A stretch of 64,000 nt of DNA from Vibrio cortegadensis (GCF_024347395.1 NZ_AP025473.1:372001-436000), one strand, 5' to 3'. Shown: positions 19,233 to 29,172, counted from the stretch's first letter. Notes: generated by a model not told the origin, from the letters alone. Translations and numbers: made by a program.

Positions 19233-21152
19233 ATGATCCCTATGATTAAAAAACACTTTTTAGCGTCAGCCATTCTCCTTTCCCTTGCAGGCCAAACTTT
19301 TGCAGCCGATGGCGATATGGTCGATGTCACCATTTTAGGTACTTCTGATATTCACGGACACTTCATGCCGTGGGACTATGCCGCAGATAAACAAAATATG
19401 CGTGGCAGCTTGAGCCAAATTGCAACCAAAGTGAAAGCGATTCGTAACGACCAAGATAATGTCATTCTTGTTGATGCTGGCGACACTATCCAAGGCAACT
19501 TTGTGGAGACATTTAAAGATGAACCCGTCGATCCTATGATGCTTGGCTTTAATGAAATGGATTATGACGTCTGGGTGTTAGGTAATCATGAATTCGATTT
19601 CGGCTTAAAAGTTCTCAACCGATCTCTTTCTCAATTTGAAGGTACAGCACTTGCAGGAAATATTGAGCGTGCTGATGGCAACCCGTTCTTACCTTCTTAT
19701 AAAATCATCGAAAAACAAGGGATTAAAATTGGCGTTATCGGTATGGATACTCCGATGACTCAGGTGTTTGCAGAAGGAACGAACCGACTTGAAGGTATGA
19801 CGTTCACCAATCCTTCATTGGAAGTAAAAAAAGTCATCAAACAGATTGATGAACAAGTCGATGCGATTGTTCTCGTTGCCCACATGGGTTTAGACAATGA
19901 GAACAATATTGAAGCAACAGGCGTCCGTGATATTGCCAATGCTAATCCGGAACTCGATGCGATTGTGGCTGGACACATGCATACGCGCATTGATAAAGAA
20001 GTAGTGAATGGCGTAATCGTAACGGAACCAGATAAATATGGTCGTGCGCTTTCAAGAATTGACTTTCAGTTTGAAGAGAAAGGCGGCCAATATACGCTCG
20101 TCAATAAAGACAGCTTCACCTATAAGATAAAAGGGATTGAATCAGATCCTAAAATGGAATCTCTGTACTCTCCTTATCACAAGCGTTTACGTGAGAATGC
20201 AAATCGTGTTGTCGCACAGCTAACAGGAGTTGATCTTGTTCCTGAAAATGAAATCAAAGGCATTCCTCAAGTTCACATTCAAGACACTGGTGTTAGTGCT
20301 CTCTTCCAAGAAGCCAGTATGTACTATGCGCCAAAAGCAAATGTCATCGCACTTCAAATCGACAATGATCGTGCAGAGTTAGATGTAGGTGCAATTAAAG
20401 CGAAAGATATCGCTTACAACTATCAATATGCTGGTGGCGAGATCACCGTTTATGAAATGACAGGCAAAGCACTCAAAACTTACATGGAGTGGTCCGCAGG
20501 GTACTTCAATAGCGTAAAAGAAGGCGATGTTACTTATAGCTTTAATCCAAAGCGACGCGCTTCCAAATACTCGACCAATGATTTTTTTGCTGGAGTGACT
20601 TACACCATTGACCTTACTCAACCGGCAGGCAAGCGAATTACTGATCTTAAATTCTCAGATGGCAATATGATTACTGAGGCGACTCCAATTCGTCTTGGGA
20701 TGAACAGCTATCGCATGGGGCACCTAACCAAGTCTGGTGGTGTATTAGAAGGCCAAAAATTCCCAGTTATCTTTGACACTGAAGTCGAATACGGTGAAGA
20801 CGAAGGCACGATCCGTAATTTAACGATCCGTTACCTAACTGAAGTTAAAAACGGCCAGTACCAAGGTAAGCCAATGAAACGCTGGTCACTGAGTGGTTTA
20901 AAAGGTTTTGAGCAACAGCGCAAAGTGGTAAAAGCATTGATTAATGATGGCACTATTTCAGTTCCAACCAGTGATGATGGCCGCTACACAAACATCTCAT
21001 CGATCAATGTGAAAGATAAGCTTTTCGCTACATCAGATGAGTTGAGCCAATATCTAACTCAGATGAAACAGAAGCTATCAAACGCTGAATCAGAGAGTGA
21101 AAAACTGAACATTCAACGTGATATTGCTATAGCAAGCGCACTGAATAAGTAA
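19233..21152 (+). CDS. Periplasmic 5'-nucleotidase / 2',3'-cyclic phosphodiesterase family protein
   Basis: A 639-residue protein with a signal peptide (cleavage near QTFAA, residue 25). Calcineurin-like metallophosphatase motifs are in order: TSDIHGHF, VDAGDTIQGN, LGNHEFDFG, GHMHTR. A 5'-nucleotidase C-terminal domain (about 330-560) recognises the nucleoside. It releases nucleosides and phosphate from extracellular nucleotides. An internal ATG at 19242 is an alternative start; neither has a strong ribosome site. Unlike many family members it ends in a helical 60-residue tail. Confidence 0.88.
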   Translation: MIPMIKKHFLASAILLSLAGQTFAADGDMVDVTILGTSDIHGHFMPWDYAADKQNMRGSLSQIATKVKAIRNDQDNVILVDAGDTIQGNFVETFKDEPVDPMMLGFNEMDYDVWVLGNHEFDFGLKVLNRSLSQFEGTALAGNIERADGNPFLPSYKIIEKQGIKIGVIGMDTPMTQVFAEGTNRLEGMTFTNPSLEVKKVIKQIDEQVDAIVLVAHMGLDNENNIEATGVRDIANANPELDAIVAGHMHTRIDKEVVNGVIVTEPDKYGRALSRIDFQFEEKGGQYTLVNKDSFTYKIKGIESDPKMESLYSPYHKRLRENANRVVAQLTGVDLVPENEIKGIPQVHIQDTGVSALFQEASMYYAPKANVIALQIDNDRAELDVGAIKAKDIAYNYQYAGGEITVYEMTGKALKTYMEWSAGYFNSVKEGDVTYSFNPKRRASKYSTNDFFAGVTYTIDLTQPAGKRITDLKFSDGNMITEATPIRLGMNSYRMGHLTKSGGVLEGQKFPVIFDTEVEYGEDEGTIRNLTIRYLTEVKNGQYQGKPMKRWSLSGLKGFEQQRKVVKALINDGTISVPTSDDGRYTNISSINVKDKLFATSDELSQYLTQMKQKLSNAESESEKLNIQRDIAIASALNK

Positions 21153-21181
21153 CTATTCTATTCTTTCGCTTAATTGTTTAG

Positions 21182-21215
21182 ACGCCTCTTTTAGTCATAT
21201 AGAAGAGGCGCTTTC
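21182..21215 (+). terminator. Probable terminator of the nucleotidase gene
   Basis: GCCTCTT ... AAGAGGC hairpin 30 bases past the stop; the following T run is interrupted (CTTTCATTTC). Confidence 0.55.
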
Positions 21216-21271
21216 ATTTCTGATACCTGTCGAGGAGCAAACGTTAAATGTCGATATGAAAATATCGCCAG

Positions 21272-22075
21272 TCACATCCCTTTAAATAACCCTTGAGATG
21301 CGCGACTGACCGGAAGTTTTTTTCCAGCAATAACCACATTCATTCTGCCTGCTAAATCTTTTTTCACTTTATCAATCGCAGCAACATTCACGACTGTCGA
21401 GCGGTGAATTTGCCAAAACTGATGAGGATCTAACTGTTGTAATAGCTCTTTTAAGGAAGTTCGAATAATGAACTCTTGGCATTGTTGATCCGCTTCTCGC
21501 TTGAACACAGAAACGTACTTATCTTCTGCTTTGAAATACAACACATCAGAGATTGAGATCAGATGTAAATCATCTCCCGCGTTCGCTTTAATCCACGTTA
21601 GATATTCAGGCACTGCCTGAGTTGAAAGTTGCTGTAATTGAGTCATCAAAGCGGAGAGATCGGAATTATCGGCTGGTGGCTCTTTTGCCGATTGAATCTC
21701 CGACAAACGTGACTTTAGTTTTTCACAGGTGGCGATCAGTCTTGATTCTGATAAAGGCTTGAGTAGGTAATCCACGGCACACTGTTCAAAAGCTTTAACC
21801 GCATATTCATCATAAGCGGTAACAAACACCACCAGCGGGGACTGAGGCATCTTCTGAAGTTTTTCGGCAAGCGCAATGCCATCAAGCTCTGGCATACGAA
21901 TATCAAGGAAAACCACATCAGGTTGATGATCCTCTATCTGACGCCATGCCTCTCTACCATTTTCAGCACTGGCAACAATATTCAGTTCAGGCCACGTTTC
22001 AGCAAGTGTCTTATTTAAGTGATGCCTAAGCAAAGCTTCATCATCAGCAATAATCGCGGTATAAAATTGTGGCAT
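21272..22075 (-). CDS. LytR/AlgR-type response regulator (LytTR DNA-binding)
   Basis: A 267-residue regulator. The receiver domain (1-125) has the phospho-acceptor Asp in VVFLDIRMPELDG near residue 57 and the Lys in DYLLKPLSES. The LytTR domain (about 160-265) has YFKAEDKYVSVF and FWQIHRSTVVNV. It is the last gene of the seven-gene leftward operon, directly after its sensor kinase. Likely targets are the operon's own promoter and envelope genes. Confidence 0.92.
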   Translation of the reverse strand: MPQFYTAIIADDEALLRHHLNKTLAETWPELNIVASAENGREAWRQIEDHQPDVVFLDIRMPELDGIALAEKLQKMPQSPLVVFVTAYDEYAVKAFEQCAVDYLLKPLSESRLIATCEKLKSRLSEIQSAKEPPADNSDLSALMTQLQQLSTQAVPEYLTWIKANAGDDLHLISISDVLYFKAEDKYVSVFKREADQQCQEFIIRTSLKELLQQLDPHQFWQIHRSTVVNVAAIDKVKKDLAGRMNVVIAGKKLPVSRASQGLFKGM

Positions 22076-22129
22076 GTTTGCTTTTTCCTTAGCAACCGAA
22101 TGGTGTGATTGGGTAATTAAAAGTGTGGA

Positions 22130-23182
22130 CTAACCATCTAACTTATCACAGGGAAGTACTAATATTGCGCTCACGCCTCCTGAGCTTTGTTCTTTTACAC
22201 TCATTGAAGCTTGTTCTCCAAATAAGGTCGTAATACGCTGACGAATATTGTCTAGACCTACCCCACTACCCGAGGTCTTCAGATTAGGGTTGAACCCTGC
22301 CCCGTTGTCACTCACAGTAATCATTATCTGATCATCAGATTGACGGATCTCAAGCGCGATATTTCCCCCTTGCGCCAGAGGCTCAATACCATGAGTTAAT
22401 GCATTTTCCACTAGAGGCTGGATTAAAAGTGGAGGTAAGGATCGGCTTACATCTACGGTTTCTATTTGAATAGAAAACGTTAAACGTTGCCCTAGCCTAA
22501 CTTGTTGAATCTCTAAATACGCTTGTACCAATGCCACTTCTTGCTCGATAGTCGTCTGCTGGTGGCGAGTGCTATTTAGCGTAGCGCGGAGCAACTCTGT
22601 CAGTTTTTGCAGCATCAATTTAGCTTTATCGCTGTCCGTTTCAATTAAGACACTAATGGTCGCCAATGTATTAAACAAAAAGTGCGGTTCAATCTGGCTT
22701 TGTAACTGCTTTAGCTGGCTGATCACTAGTGCTTTTTCTTGTTCTGACTGTTTCCTTTTCATCGCTTCGAGTTCGCGCTCAGCAACCAACTGCTGTTCTT
22801 TGGTGTAAAAATAATAAAAACAGACGATGGTGAAAATGAAACCTAAAAATACGACGGGTCTCAACTGAGCAAGTCCAGTTTCTGAGCCGATGACATCCTG
22901 AATCCAGTACTGAGCATTCCAAGTACCAAAAAGCATAGAAAAACCCAGAGAGCAGATCACTTCGATGCGACGAGGTAATGCAGGGAAAACAACATCAATA
23001 AACTTAGCTGAAAAAATGGCACTATAGCCAAAGCCACAACTGATCATCAGGTGCTGATAAATTAAGCCTCCCCATACCGATTGAGTTGCAAACGCTATCA
23101 CGACACAAAATAGTGTTGTGAATAGTGCCGTTCTTAGCCATGTTTGGCCACTTGATTCTCTATCCATTTTAGCGTTGATCAT
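22130..23182 (-). CDS. LytS-type sensor histidine kinase (His_kinase family)
   Basis: A 350-residue membrane kinase with four to five N-terminal TM segments (residues 15-125), a short coiled coil (125-155) and the PF06580 phosphoacceptor region QIEPHFLFNTLATISVLIE near residue 160. The C-terminal HATPase has DNGAGFNPN and GVGLDNIRQR. Its ATG overlaps the stop of the barrel gene by one base (TAATG). No extracytoplasmic sensor domain, so the stimulus may be sensed in the membrane. Confidence 0.92.
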   Translation of the reverse strand: MINAKMDRESSGQTWLRTALFTTLFCVVIAFATQSVWGGLIYQHLMISCGFGYSAIFSAKFIDVVFPALPRRIEVICSLGFSMLFGTWNAQYWIQDVIGSETGLAQLRPVVFLGFIFTIVCFYYFYTKEQQLVAERELEAMKRKQSEQEKALVISQLKQLQSQIEPHFLFNTLATISVLIETDSDKAKLMLQKLTELLRATLNSTRHQQTTIEQEVALVQAYLEIQQVRLGQRLTFSIQIETVDVSRSLPPLLIQPLVENALTHGIEPLAQGGNIALEIRQSDDQIMITVSDNGAGFNPNLKTSGSGVGLDNIRQRITTLFGEQASMSVKEQSSGGVSAILVLPCDKLDG

Positions 23183-24540
23183 TAAAATCGTCCTTTTAGA
23201 TTGAGTAGAATCATATGTTTATCTGGCAAGTTAGCGTAAGCAGAACTCGACTTTCCATTTAAGAAGCGTGCTGCAAGTTCCAAATCAACCGATGCCTCCC
23301 CCGTATCCATCAAACCAACGTTCAACCATTGTGTGGCGATAAAACCCGTATCTTGCGGAGAATAAAGTAGATCAAATGTAGGAGTCACATCTTGCAACCA
23401 GTTATAATCTTGGCTCCACTCCCACTGTGACCACGCCGAAGAATCAAGTGTCCAGTGAAACATGACATTGTGTTGAACCAAATTCGCCTGTTGATACGCT
23501 TGGGTATAAGAGGCACTAATTGGCGCGGTTAAAGGACTCTGATTCAGAATGTTTGCTTTATTCATTGCCTTTTGCCAATCAGAATGACTCCATGCTCGAC
23601 TATCGTACCAATATTCCAAAACAACACTATTGCCGACCTCATTTGCCCAAGTCAACCCCACTAAGGCTTGCACGGCTTCCCCTTGTTGATCCAAATATAC
23701 TGACTGAGTCAATGATTCAGGTTGGCTGTACCCTAAACTATCACGCTGATAAACCAGCGAACCGTGAAACTCCCAAGCCAAGCTGAGTACCGATACAACA
23801 CTAGCCCCCAGCAAGCCGTGACGAACATCATCATAATACGCGAGCCACTGATACTCAGTTTCATCCAACATCGCGTATCGACGGACCCCAACGCCTTGCT
23901 GCTGCGATTGACGCTCAATATCATTGGTTGGTTGAGAAGACCAAGATGAATCGGTATATAACAGAATCCATTCACCTGTCGCATCGAACAAAGAGACAGA
24001 AGCGACTCCCGTGCCCTCTTCAGCGACAATACCAACCGGGTTTCGACGGTAAGGTTTGAACACATCAAGTGGCCGATAACCGTAGCCAACACCCCAATCT
24101 AGTCGAATTTTCCCAAGCGTGATATCAGCGTACTGTTCACTCAGCCCAATAGAATCTAATGAGAGTTCACCTTGCCAAAAGAGCTCTCGCACCACGAACT
24201 CAGCGTCAATATCATTGGTTTCGATTCTTGAATCATTCGAGTGGGCATAAATATCCGTTGCCTTGATTGCAAATAACCCCAACCATTGCTGGTACGTCGC
24301 TTCAACATCTAACATGGCATTGAGGCTTTGATGCTTACCTGTCTGTACCGCTGTCGATAGCGTATCTTGGTGAGCAATAAGTTCCTGTAAAAAAATGGAA
24401 TCCCGAGACTGAACGCTTTCAGCACTCACTTGCCAATCCCAATCGACGTTAAGCTCTGAATCGTTAGCACTCACCGCTGAACTGAACAGCATCAAAGCAC
24501 AGGTTAAATTTCGCCCTAATAGATAAAAACATGAATTCAA
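23182..24540 (-). CDS. Predicted outer-membrane beta-barrel protein of ABC/LolA-like operon
   Basis: A 452-residue protein with an N-terminal signal (ending SSAVSA, about residue 25). The rest is rich in alternating aromatic strands and ends ILLNLKGRF, an outer-membrane-type C-terminal Phe. The segment KIRLDWGVGYGYRPLDVF resembles DUF1302-like barrels found beside lipid or MMPL exporters. It lies 25 bases after the LolA-like gene and is coupled to the kinase gene. I infer an outer-membrane component of an envelope transport route. Cargo unknown. Confidence 0.65.
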   Translation of the reverse strand: MNSCFYLLGRNLTCALMLFSSAVSANDSELNVDWDWQVSAESVQSRDSIFLQELIAHQDTLSTAVQTGKHQSLNAMLDVEATYQQWLGLFAIKATDIYAHSNDSRIETNDIDAEFVVRELFWQGELSLDSIGLSEQYADITLGKIRLDWGVGYGYRPLDVFKPYRRNPVGIVAEEGTGVASVSLFDATGEWILLYTDSSWSSQPTNDIERQSQQQGVGVRRYAMLDETEYQWLAYYDDVRHGLLGASVVSVLSLAWEFHGSLVYQRDSLGYSQPESLTQSVYLDQQGEAVQALVGLTWANEVGNSVVLEYWYDSRAWSHSDWQKAMNKANILNQSPLTAPISASYTQAYQQANLVQHNVMFHWTLDSSAWSQWEWSQDYNWLQDVTPTFDLLYSPQDTGFIATQWLNVGLMDTGEASVDLELAARFLNGKSSSAYANLPDKHMILLNLKGRF

Positions 24541-24565
24541 GTCCCTACTCCTTACACTTCATTCG

Positions 24566-25339
24566 CTATAGATCCGATACACTATTACGAGATAAATAAG
24601 CGGGGTTGTAATACTTATCATCAAGGCTCTGAACAGAGATATCTTGGTACTCAATGACCGTTTTTTTACTCGGTTGGATCTTATCGAGTAAGGTCATCGC
24701 GACCACGCTGGTTAACCCATCACGTAACCCTTTCTTAAACCATGCTTGCTTCGCCATTTTTCCCGATCTCAAGTACAGATCAGCCTTGATTGGAAAATCA
24801 CTTTCCGCGCTTAACCAAAGAGTAATCACTTGATAGCTTGCCCCTTTAGTGGTGGCGGTGAGTTTGAGTTGGTGTGCACTCACTTCTTTTCCTGATACAG
24901 TTTCAACTTGCTCAGATTTCACCCACTCACCTTGGTAATCATCCCCCCACGTTAGCGTAGAAATATCTCCGACAGAGGCTTCTCCAAGCAATTTTTGCAT
25001 GGGTGTAATCCGAATTGGGCGACGACTTTTCGGCATCAATAACCAGTAATTGTCCTCTTTCATCAGCATTTTTTGTCCCGCTTCTACTGGTGATTTAAAT
25101 ACCACCAGAGACTCTCGGTTTGGTCGCGTATAAACATTGTACTGGCGAGTACTATCAAGCTCGTCATGTTTATAAAGGCTGACGAAAGAGATCACTTTAG
25201 ACGCGCCAGGCTGAATTCGATACTGATCAGCATTCGCGATCATAGTCGTGACAGCTTGCTTGTCTGGCGTTGACGCTGCCAGTGCATGTCCAGAAATCAG
25301 TAGCGTACTCATCAGTAGTACAGATGAAAAATTAAACAT
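24566..25339 (-). CDS. LolA-like outer-membrane lipoprotein-sorting family protein
   Basis: A 257-residue exported protein (signal ending SGHALAA, residue 22) of the LolA-like family PF17131. Supporting segments are NVYTRPNRESLVVFKSP, NYWLLMPKSRRPIRITPMQKLLGEASVGD and PIKADLYLRSGKMAKQ. Such proteins carry hydrophobic cargo in a half-open barrel. It overlaps the permease gene end by eight bases, so it is co-translated with the ABC transporter. Confidence 0.8.
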   Translation of the reverse strand: MFNFSSVLLMSTLLISGHALAASTPDKQAVTTMIANADQYRIQPGASKVISFVSLYKHDELDSTRQYNVYTRPNRESLVVFKSPVEAGQKMLMKEDNYWLLMPKSRRPIRITPMQKLLGEASVGDISTLTWGDDYQGEWVKSEQVETVSGKEVSAHQLKLTATTKGASYQVITLWLSAESDFPIKADLYLRSGKMAKQAWFKKGLRDGLTSVVAMTLLDKIQPSKKTVIEYQDISVQSLDDKYYNPAYLSRNSVSDL

Positions 25340-26675
25340 AAGTTAACGCCTCCGTGATAGGTTTATTGACACCTTTTCTTGCTGACAAAAATGCCGCAAT
25401 AATACAAATGGCCATCACCCCAGCGGTTGCCATCAGCACAAGCTCATAGGAGAAGTAAATATTCAGTGGGTAGCCTTCCGTTCTTCCCGGTGGTGGCGGC
25501 ATTTGAACATCGACCACCAGCAAAATAATACTCACTGCGGCCGTTGATATTGTGCCAACCACACTGCCGATTAAGGCCAGTAATCCCGCCTCGCGTAAAA
25601 AGCCACGCACAATTTCTGATGGGTAACTTCCTAGAGCCGAAAGTGTGCCTATTTCACGGGTTCTTTCAGTTACGGACATGGTCATGGTATTGAACAGTGC
25701 AACAAAAACGACTAACGCCATCACCGCTCCCATGATCCCAAAAATACGGTCATAAAGATCTTTCACTTTCTTATAGAAAAAAGCGCGATCTTGCCAAGGG
25801 GTGATCTCAAGATCTTGACTCAGAACGATGTCTCCTTGCTCCTGAGATCTCTCTTTTAAGTCATTTAATTGAGCATCTATACGTGCTTGTACGGCTGCTG
25901 TTTGAGAAGTTTCAAACAAGAACACAGACAGAGTGCTGACCTTTTCTGATGCTAAGAGCTCTTGCGCACTCGTAATATGCACATACAACTGGCGCTTATC
26001 GAGATCCGGCACGCCAGTGGAGTAGACACCACGGACTTTAAAATCGAACGCATTCAACGCTCCATCGCTGGTGGTCGCGAGCAGTGTTACCCAATCCCCA
26101 ATCGACACTTTTAAATTACGCGCTAAATCAACACCAAGCATCACTTCAGGTTCTGCGGCATCATAACGACTCGAATTCACATCAGAGAGCGTGCTTCCCT
26201 CTCTCATATCCAAAAACGGCCCTTTCATATCAAACTCACGCTCGTTCACGCCGGTTCCCATGAAGATGGTCGACTTGGTGCCATTCGAGACTAAGCCACT
26301 AAAATAGACCCGAGGTTGAACACCGCGTACCGCTTCATCGCCGATGATATGTCTGATTAAGGCTTGCGTATTCTCCAAACCATTACTCAATGGCATCTCT
26401 TCATCTTGTTCAAAATAACCCGGTAGACTCAAGGTTAAATGACCAGTGTCTCTTGCGGTCGATTCTTGCAATGATTCGTAGGTATACAAACCAAAGCCAC
26501 CAGCGCTAGTAAGAGCAAACACAGCAATCGCGATGATCAACACGGACAAAAGGCTACGACGACTATTCCTGCGTAAATTGAGCCACGCAAGTCTTAAAGA
26601 GGTAGGGAGTAATTTGATCCTCTTCGGATCAATATTAGTGGTTTTCGTTCGTTCAGAATCCGTTGATCGACTCAT
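25332..26675 (-). CDS. MacB/LolE-type ABC transporter permease
   Basis: A 447-residue permease of the type VII ABC family: TM1 at about 40-60, a periplasmic MacB-like core (60-310), then three TM segments at about 315-440. FtsX-domain motifs include MSVTERTREIGTLSALG. Such permeases act as mechanotransmitters rather than channels. It overlaps the ATPase gene by four bases (ATGA). With the ATPase and LolA-like protein it could extract a lipid or lipoprotein from the inner membrane. Confidence 0.9.
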   Translation of the reverse strand: MSRSTDSERTKTTNIDPKRIKLLPTSLRLAWLNLRRNSRRSLLSVLIIAIAVFALTSAGGFGLYTYESLQESTARDTGHLTLSLPGYFEQDEEMPLSNGLENTQALIRHIIGDEAVRGVQPRVYFSGLVSNGTKSTIFMGTGVNEREFDMKGPFLDMREGSTLSDVNSSRYDAAEPEVMLGVDLARNLKVSIGDWVTLLATTSDGALNAFDFKVRGVYSTGVPDLDKRQLYVHITSAQELLASEKVSTLSVFLFETSQTAAVQARIDAQLNDLKERSQEQGDIVLSQDLEITPWQDRAFFYKKVKDLYDRIFGIMGAVMALVVFVALFNTMTMSVTERTREIGTLSALGSYPSEIVRGFLREAGLLALIGSVVGTISTAAVSIILLVVDVQMPPPPGRTEGYPLNIYFSYELVLMATAGVMAICIIAAFLSARKGVNKPITEALTYV

Positions 26676-27430
26676 AACATCCCCTCCATTACATTTACTT
26701 GATGTTGATCTAATTGACGCTCGACGCTCTGAGCGTTCAATGATTGGTGACTCATCAGTGATGACTCTCCATGATTAATCCTTCCATCCAGCAATTCAAT
26801 ACTTCTATCGCAGCGTTGCGCCATACGAGGATCATGAGTAGCGACAATGAATGTGGTGCCCATTTCATGGCATAAGGTCTTCATAATATCGATGATCAAA
26901 TTCGCGGTTTGGCTATCTAAGCTTGCTGTCGGTTCATCGGCGATCACTAAAGCGGGTTTATGAACCAATGCGCGGGCAATCGCCACTCGCTGCTGCTGCC
27001 CTCCAGATAAGTTATCTGGACGATGGTGGATGAATTCCCCAAGCCCTACCTTTTCTAACATCAACTTCGCCTGCTCATCTTGTTGTGGCTTATTCACACC
27101 ATTCAGATGCAAGGGATAAGCGACATTTTCCAACGCTGTCATTACGGGTATTAAGTTGAATTTTTGAAAGACAAAACCGAAATTATGACGGCGGATCTTG
27201 GCGGCGGCTAAACGCTCTTTCGGGTAATCGATCCCGTTTAGAGATAGCTCTCCTTGGTATTCCATATCCAGCAAACCTAGGATATTCAGTAGCGTACTCT
27301 TGCCTGATCCGGATGGTCCACACAGTGCAACCATCTCACCTTGATTAATGATCCCATCAACGCATTGCAATGCCGCAACTGATTGACTGCCTAGCTGATA
27401 CTTTTTCGCAATTTGATTAAATTGAATCAT
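26672..27430 (-). CDS. MacB/LolD-type ABC transporter ATP-binding protein
   Basis: A 252-residue ATPase: Walker A CGPSGSGKSTLLNILGLLD, signature LSGGQQQRVAIARALVH, Walker B ALVIADEPTASLD. It belongs to the LolD/MacB/FtsE class and partners the overlapping FtsX-like permease. The C-terminal 40 residues past the ATPase core (SLNAQSVERQLDQHQ) are an unusual extension. Confidence 0.92.
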   Translation of the reverse strand: MIQFNQIAKKYQLGSQSVAALQCVDGIINQGEMVALCGPSGSGKSTLLNILGLLDMEYQGELSLNGIDYPKERLAAAKIRRHNFGFVFQKFNLIPVMTALENVAYPLHLNGVNKPQQDEQAKLMLEKVGLGEFIHHRPDNLSGGQQQRVAIARALVHKPALVIADEPTASLDSQTANLIIDIMKTLCHEMGTTFIVATHDPRMAQRCDRSIELLDGRINHGESSLMSHQSLNAQSVERQLDQHQVNVMEGML

Positions 27431-27459
27431 AGTTAACTCCCAATATATGCCAATGACCC

Positions 27460-28170
27460 TTAACCACGACTTTGACCGACGAGTGCTCTTGCAGTCTCAG
27501 TTTCTAGATTTTGAGGATCCTTAGACTCCATCAGTGCCATCCACTTTTGTGCTTGATCCATATCATTTGCTCTTAATGATGCTTGAATCGCATAACGATA
27601 GATCCATGCCGTTGCCGCAAAAGGTTGTTGCTCAAATTGAGGATCCATCAGTAGTGCTAAATAAAGATCGTAACCGCGTTCAAAATGATTAAACATGTCT
27701 GGTAAAGAGGAGTAAGTAACCGCTGCCATTGCGCGAGTCAGATAGCTCTCAGGAATCCCCTGAATACGTTCTTGCTGCACAAGAGGGATAAGTTGACTAT
27801 CGAGTAAGGTAAGTCCCTTATTTATCGTTGCGAGCCCTTTCTCAACGTATTTCATTTTATTCCAAGGCAAGAATGCATCCCGTCCTTGTAATGTTTCAGT
27901 GCTGCCTAAATAGACCAAATTGAGTGGTGTCGCGCCTTGCTGTTTAATCAGCGAGTTCAGTTGCTGGTGTACTTGCTCAACTTTTTCTTCATCCCCTTGT
28001 GCGGCTTGGTTATATAAGTTAATTAATTCCGCTGGTGGATTCGCCTTCGCAAGGTTGCTTCCTAACAATACAAAGCAACTTGCACCAATAACGGTTGCTG
28101 TCAGTATTCGGCGAGCCATATTTCTAAATGGTGAAAATATTGAAGATGATAAATTGATGTGATTAGCCAT
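27460..28170 (-). CDS. Exported helical protein, first gene of the ABC/TCS operon
   Basis: A 236-residue protein from ATG 28170, chosen because AAGGGA lies eight bases upstream and because it places a signal peptide (ARRILTATVIGASCFVLLG, cleavage after NLAKA) at the N-terminus. A longer frame to 28347 has neither. The rest is helical with TPR-like spacing (ELINLYNQAAQGDEEKVEQ, LRANDMDQAQKWMALMES). Family not recognised. Its position, 30 bases ahead of the ATPase, suggests a periplasmic accessory role. Confidence 0.7.
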   Translation of the reverse strand: MANHINLSSSIFSPFRNMARRILTATVIGASCFVLLGSNLAKANPPAELINLYNQAAQGDEEKVEQVHQQLNSLIKQQGATPLNLVYLGSTETLQGRDAFLPWNKMKYVEKGLATINKGLTLLDSQLIPLVQQERIQGIPESYLTRAMAAVTYSSLPDMFNHFERGYDLYLALLMDPQFEQQPFAATAWIYRYAIQASLRANDMDQAQKWMALMESKDPQNLETETARALVGQSRG

Positions 28171-28386
28171 GATTGCAGTCCCTTTCAAATATTGATGTTG
28201 AAAGGTTACCGACAAAAATGGAATGCCGCAGTACAGTGCGACGAATGGCAATAAATGAGGATGAACGGATTGTATTAAGCGCGAATGGGATTCTAGGGAA
28301 GTAAATACGCCCCACCCTTTATATTGCCCCTGATGGCTCTGCCACATATGCAGCTTGACGATCTCAACGAAGGTATTCAGACAGAA

Positions 28387-28398
28387 GCATGATCAAGG
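28387..28398 (+). promoter_or_regulatory. Outlying RctB-type 12-mer
   Basis: GCATGATCAAGG, identical over ten or more bases to sites in oriCII (33226, 33484) and at 30341. It lies between the yeeN terminator and the leftward ABC operon, about 4.3 kb from rctB's start. Confidence 0.6.
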
Positions 28399-28412
28399 TG
28401 AAAGTGAGACAC

Positions 28413-28442
28413 AAAAAAGCCGAGCAAATTGCTCGGCTAAAA
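28413..28442 (-). terminator. Terminator of yeeN
   Basis: AAAAAAGCCGAGCAA-TTGCTCGGCT hairpin; T run on the minus strand, 14 bases past the stop. Confidence 0.85.
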
Positions 28443-28455
28443 TAGAGATGCGTTA

Positions 28456-29172
28456 TTACAGCTCAGCGTTATGGTAAACCTGCTGAACGTCATCACAGTC
28501 GTCTAGCATGTCTAAGAATTTTTGGAACTTCTCAGAATCTTCTTCAGCAACTGGCGCTGTAGTTTGAGGAACGAAAGTGATTTCCTCAACATCTAGAGTT
28601 AGGTCTGGAAACGCAGTGTTTAGTGCTGTCTTCGTTTTGAAGAACTCAGTCGTTGGAGCGAATACAGTGATCACACCGTCTTCTAGCTCAACGTCTGTTA
28701 CGTCTACATCTTCCATCATTAGCGTTTCTAGGATGATCTCGTCATCTTCACCAGCAAACTGGAATACAGCTTGGTGAGCGAACATGTGAGAAACAGTACC
28801 TTCAACACCGATTTTCGCACCCGTCTTAACGAAACATTGGCGAACATCTTGGAAAGTACGGTTGCCGTTGTCTGTTAGGCAGTCAACGATTACGCTTGTG
28901 CCACCAGGGCCGAAACCTTCGTAACGAGCTGGCTGGAAGTCTTCACCACCACCACCGTTCGCTTTATCGATCGCTTTGTCGATAACGTGTGCTGGAACTT
29001 GGTCTTTCTTCGCTTTTGCGATTAGGTGCTTAAGAGGTAGGTTCATGTCCGGGTCAGAACTGCCGTTCTTAGCCAGTACGTAAATCTCTTTACCGTATTT
29101 AGAATAAACTTTAATTTTTGCGCCTGCAGTTTTCGCCATTGAGGCCTTGCGCACTTCAAAACTTCTTCCCAT
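28456..29172 (-). CDS. yeeN: YebC/PmpR family protein YeeN
   Basis: A 238-residue protein beginning MGRSFEVRKASMAKTAGAKI, the YeeN variant of the YebC family, the same length as E. coli YeeN. Domain I has KVYSKYGKEIYVLAKNG, and the family signature YEGFGPGGTSVIVDCLTDN is near residue 85. YebC-family proteins have been described as transcription regulators and as factors that rescue ribosomes on difficult nascent chains; which applies to YeeN is not settled. Monocistronic. Confidence 0.9.
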   Translation of the reverse strand: MGRSFEVRKASMAKTAGAKIKVYSKYGKEIYVLAKNGSSDPDMNLPLKHLIAKAKKDQVPAHVIDKAIDKANGGGGEDFQPARYEGFGPGGTSVIVDCLTDNGNRTFQDVRQCFVKTGAKIGVEGTVSHMFAHQAVFQFAGEDDEIILETLMMEDVDVTDVELEDGVITVFAPTTEFFKTKTALNTAFPDLTLDVEEITFVPQTTAPVAEEDSEKFQKFLDMLDDCDDVQQVYHNAEL

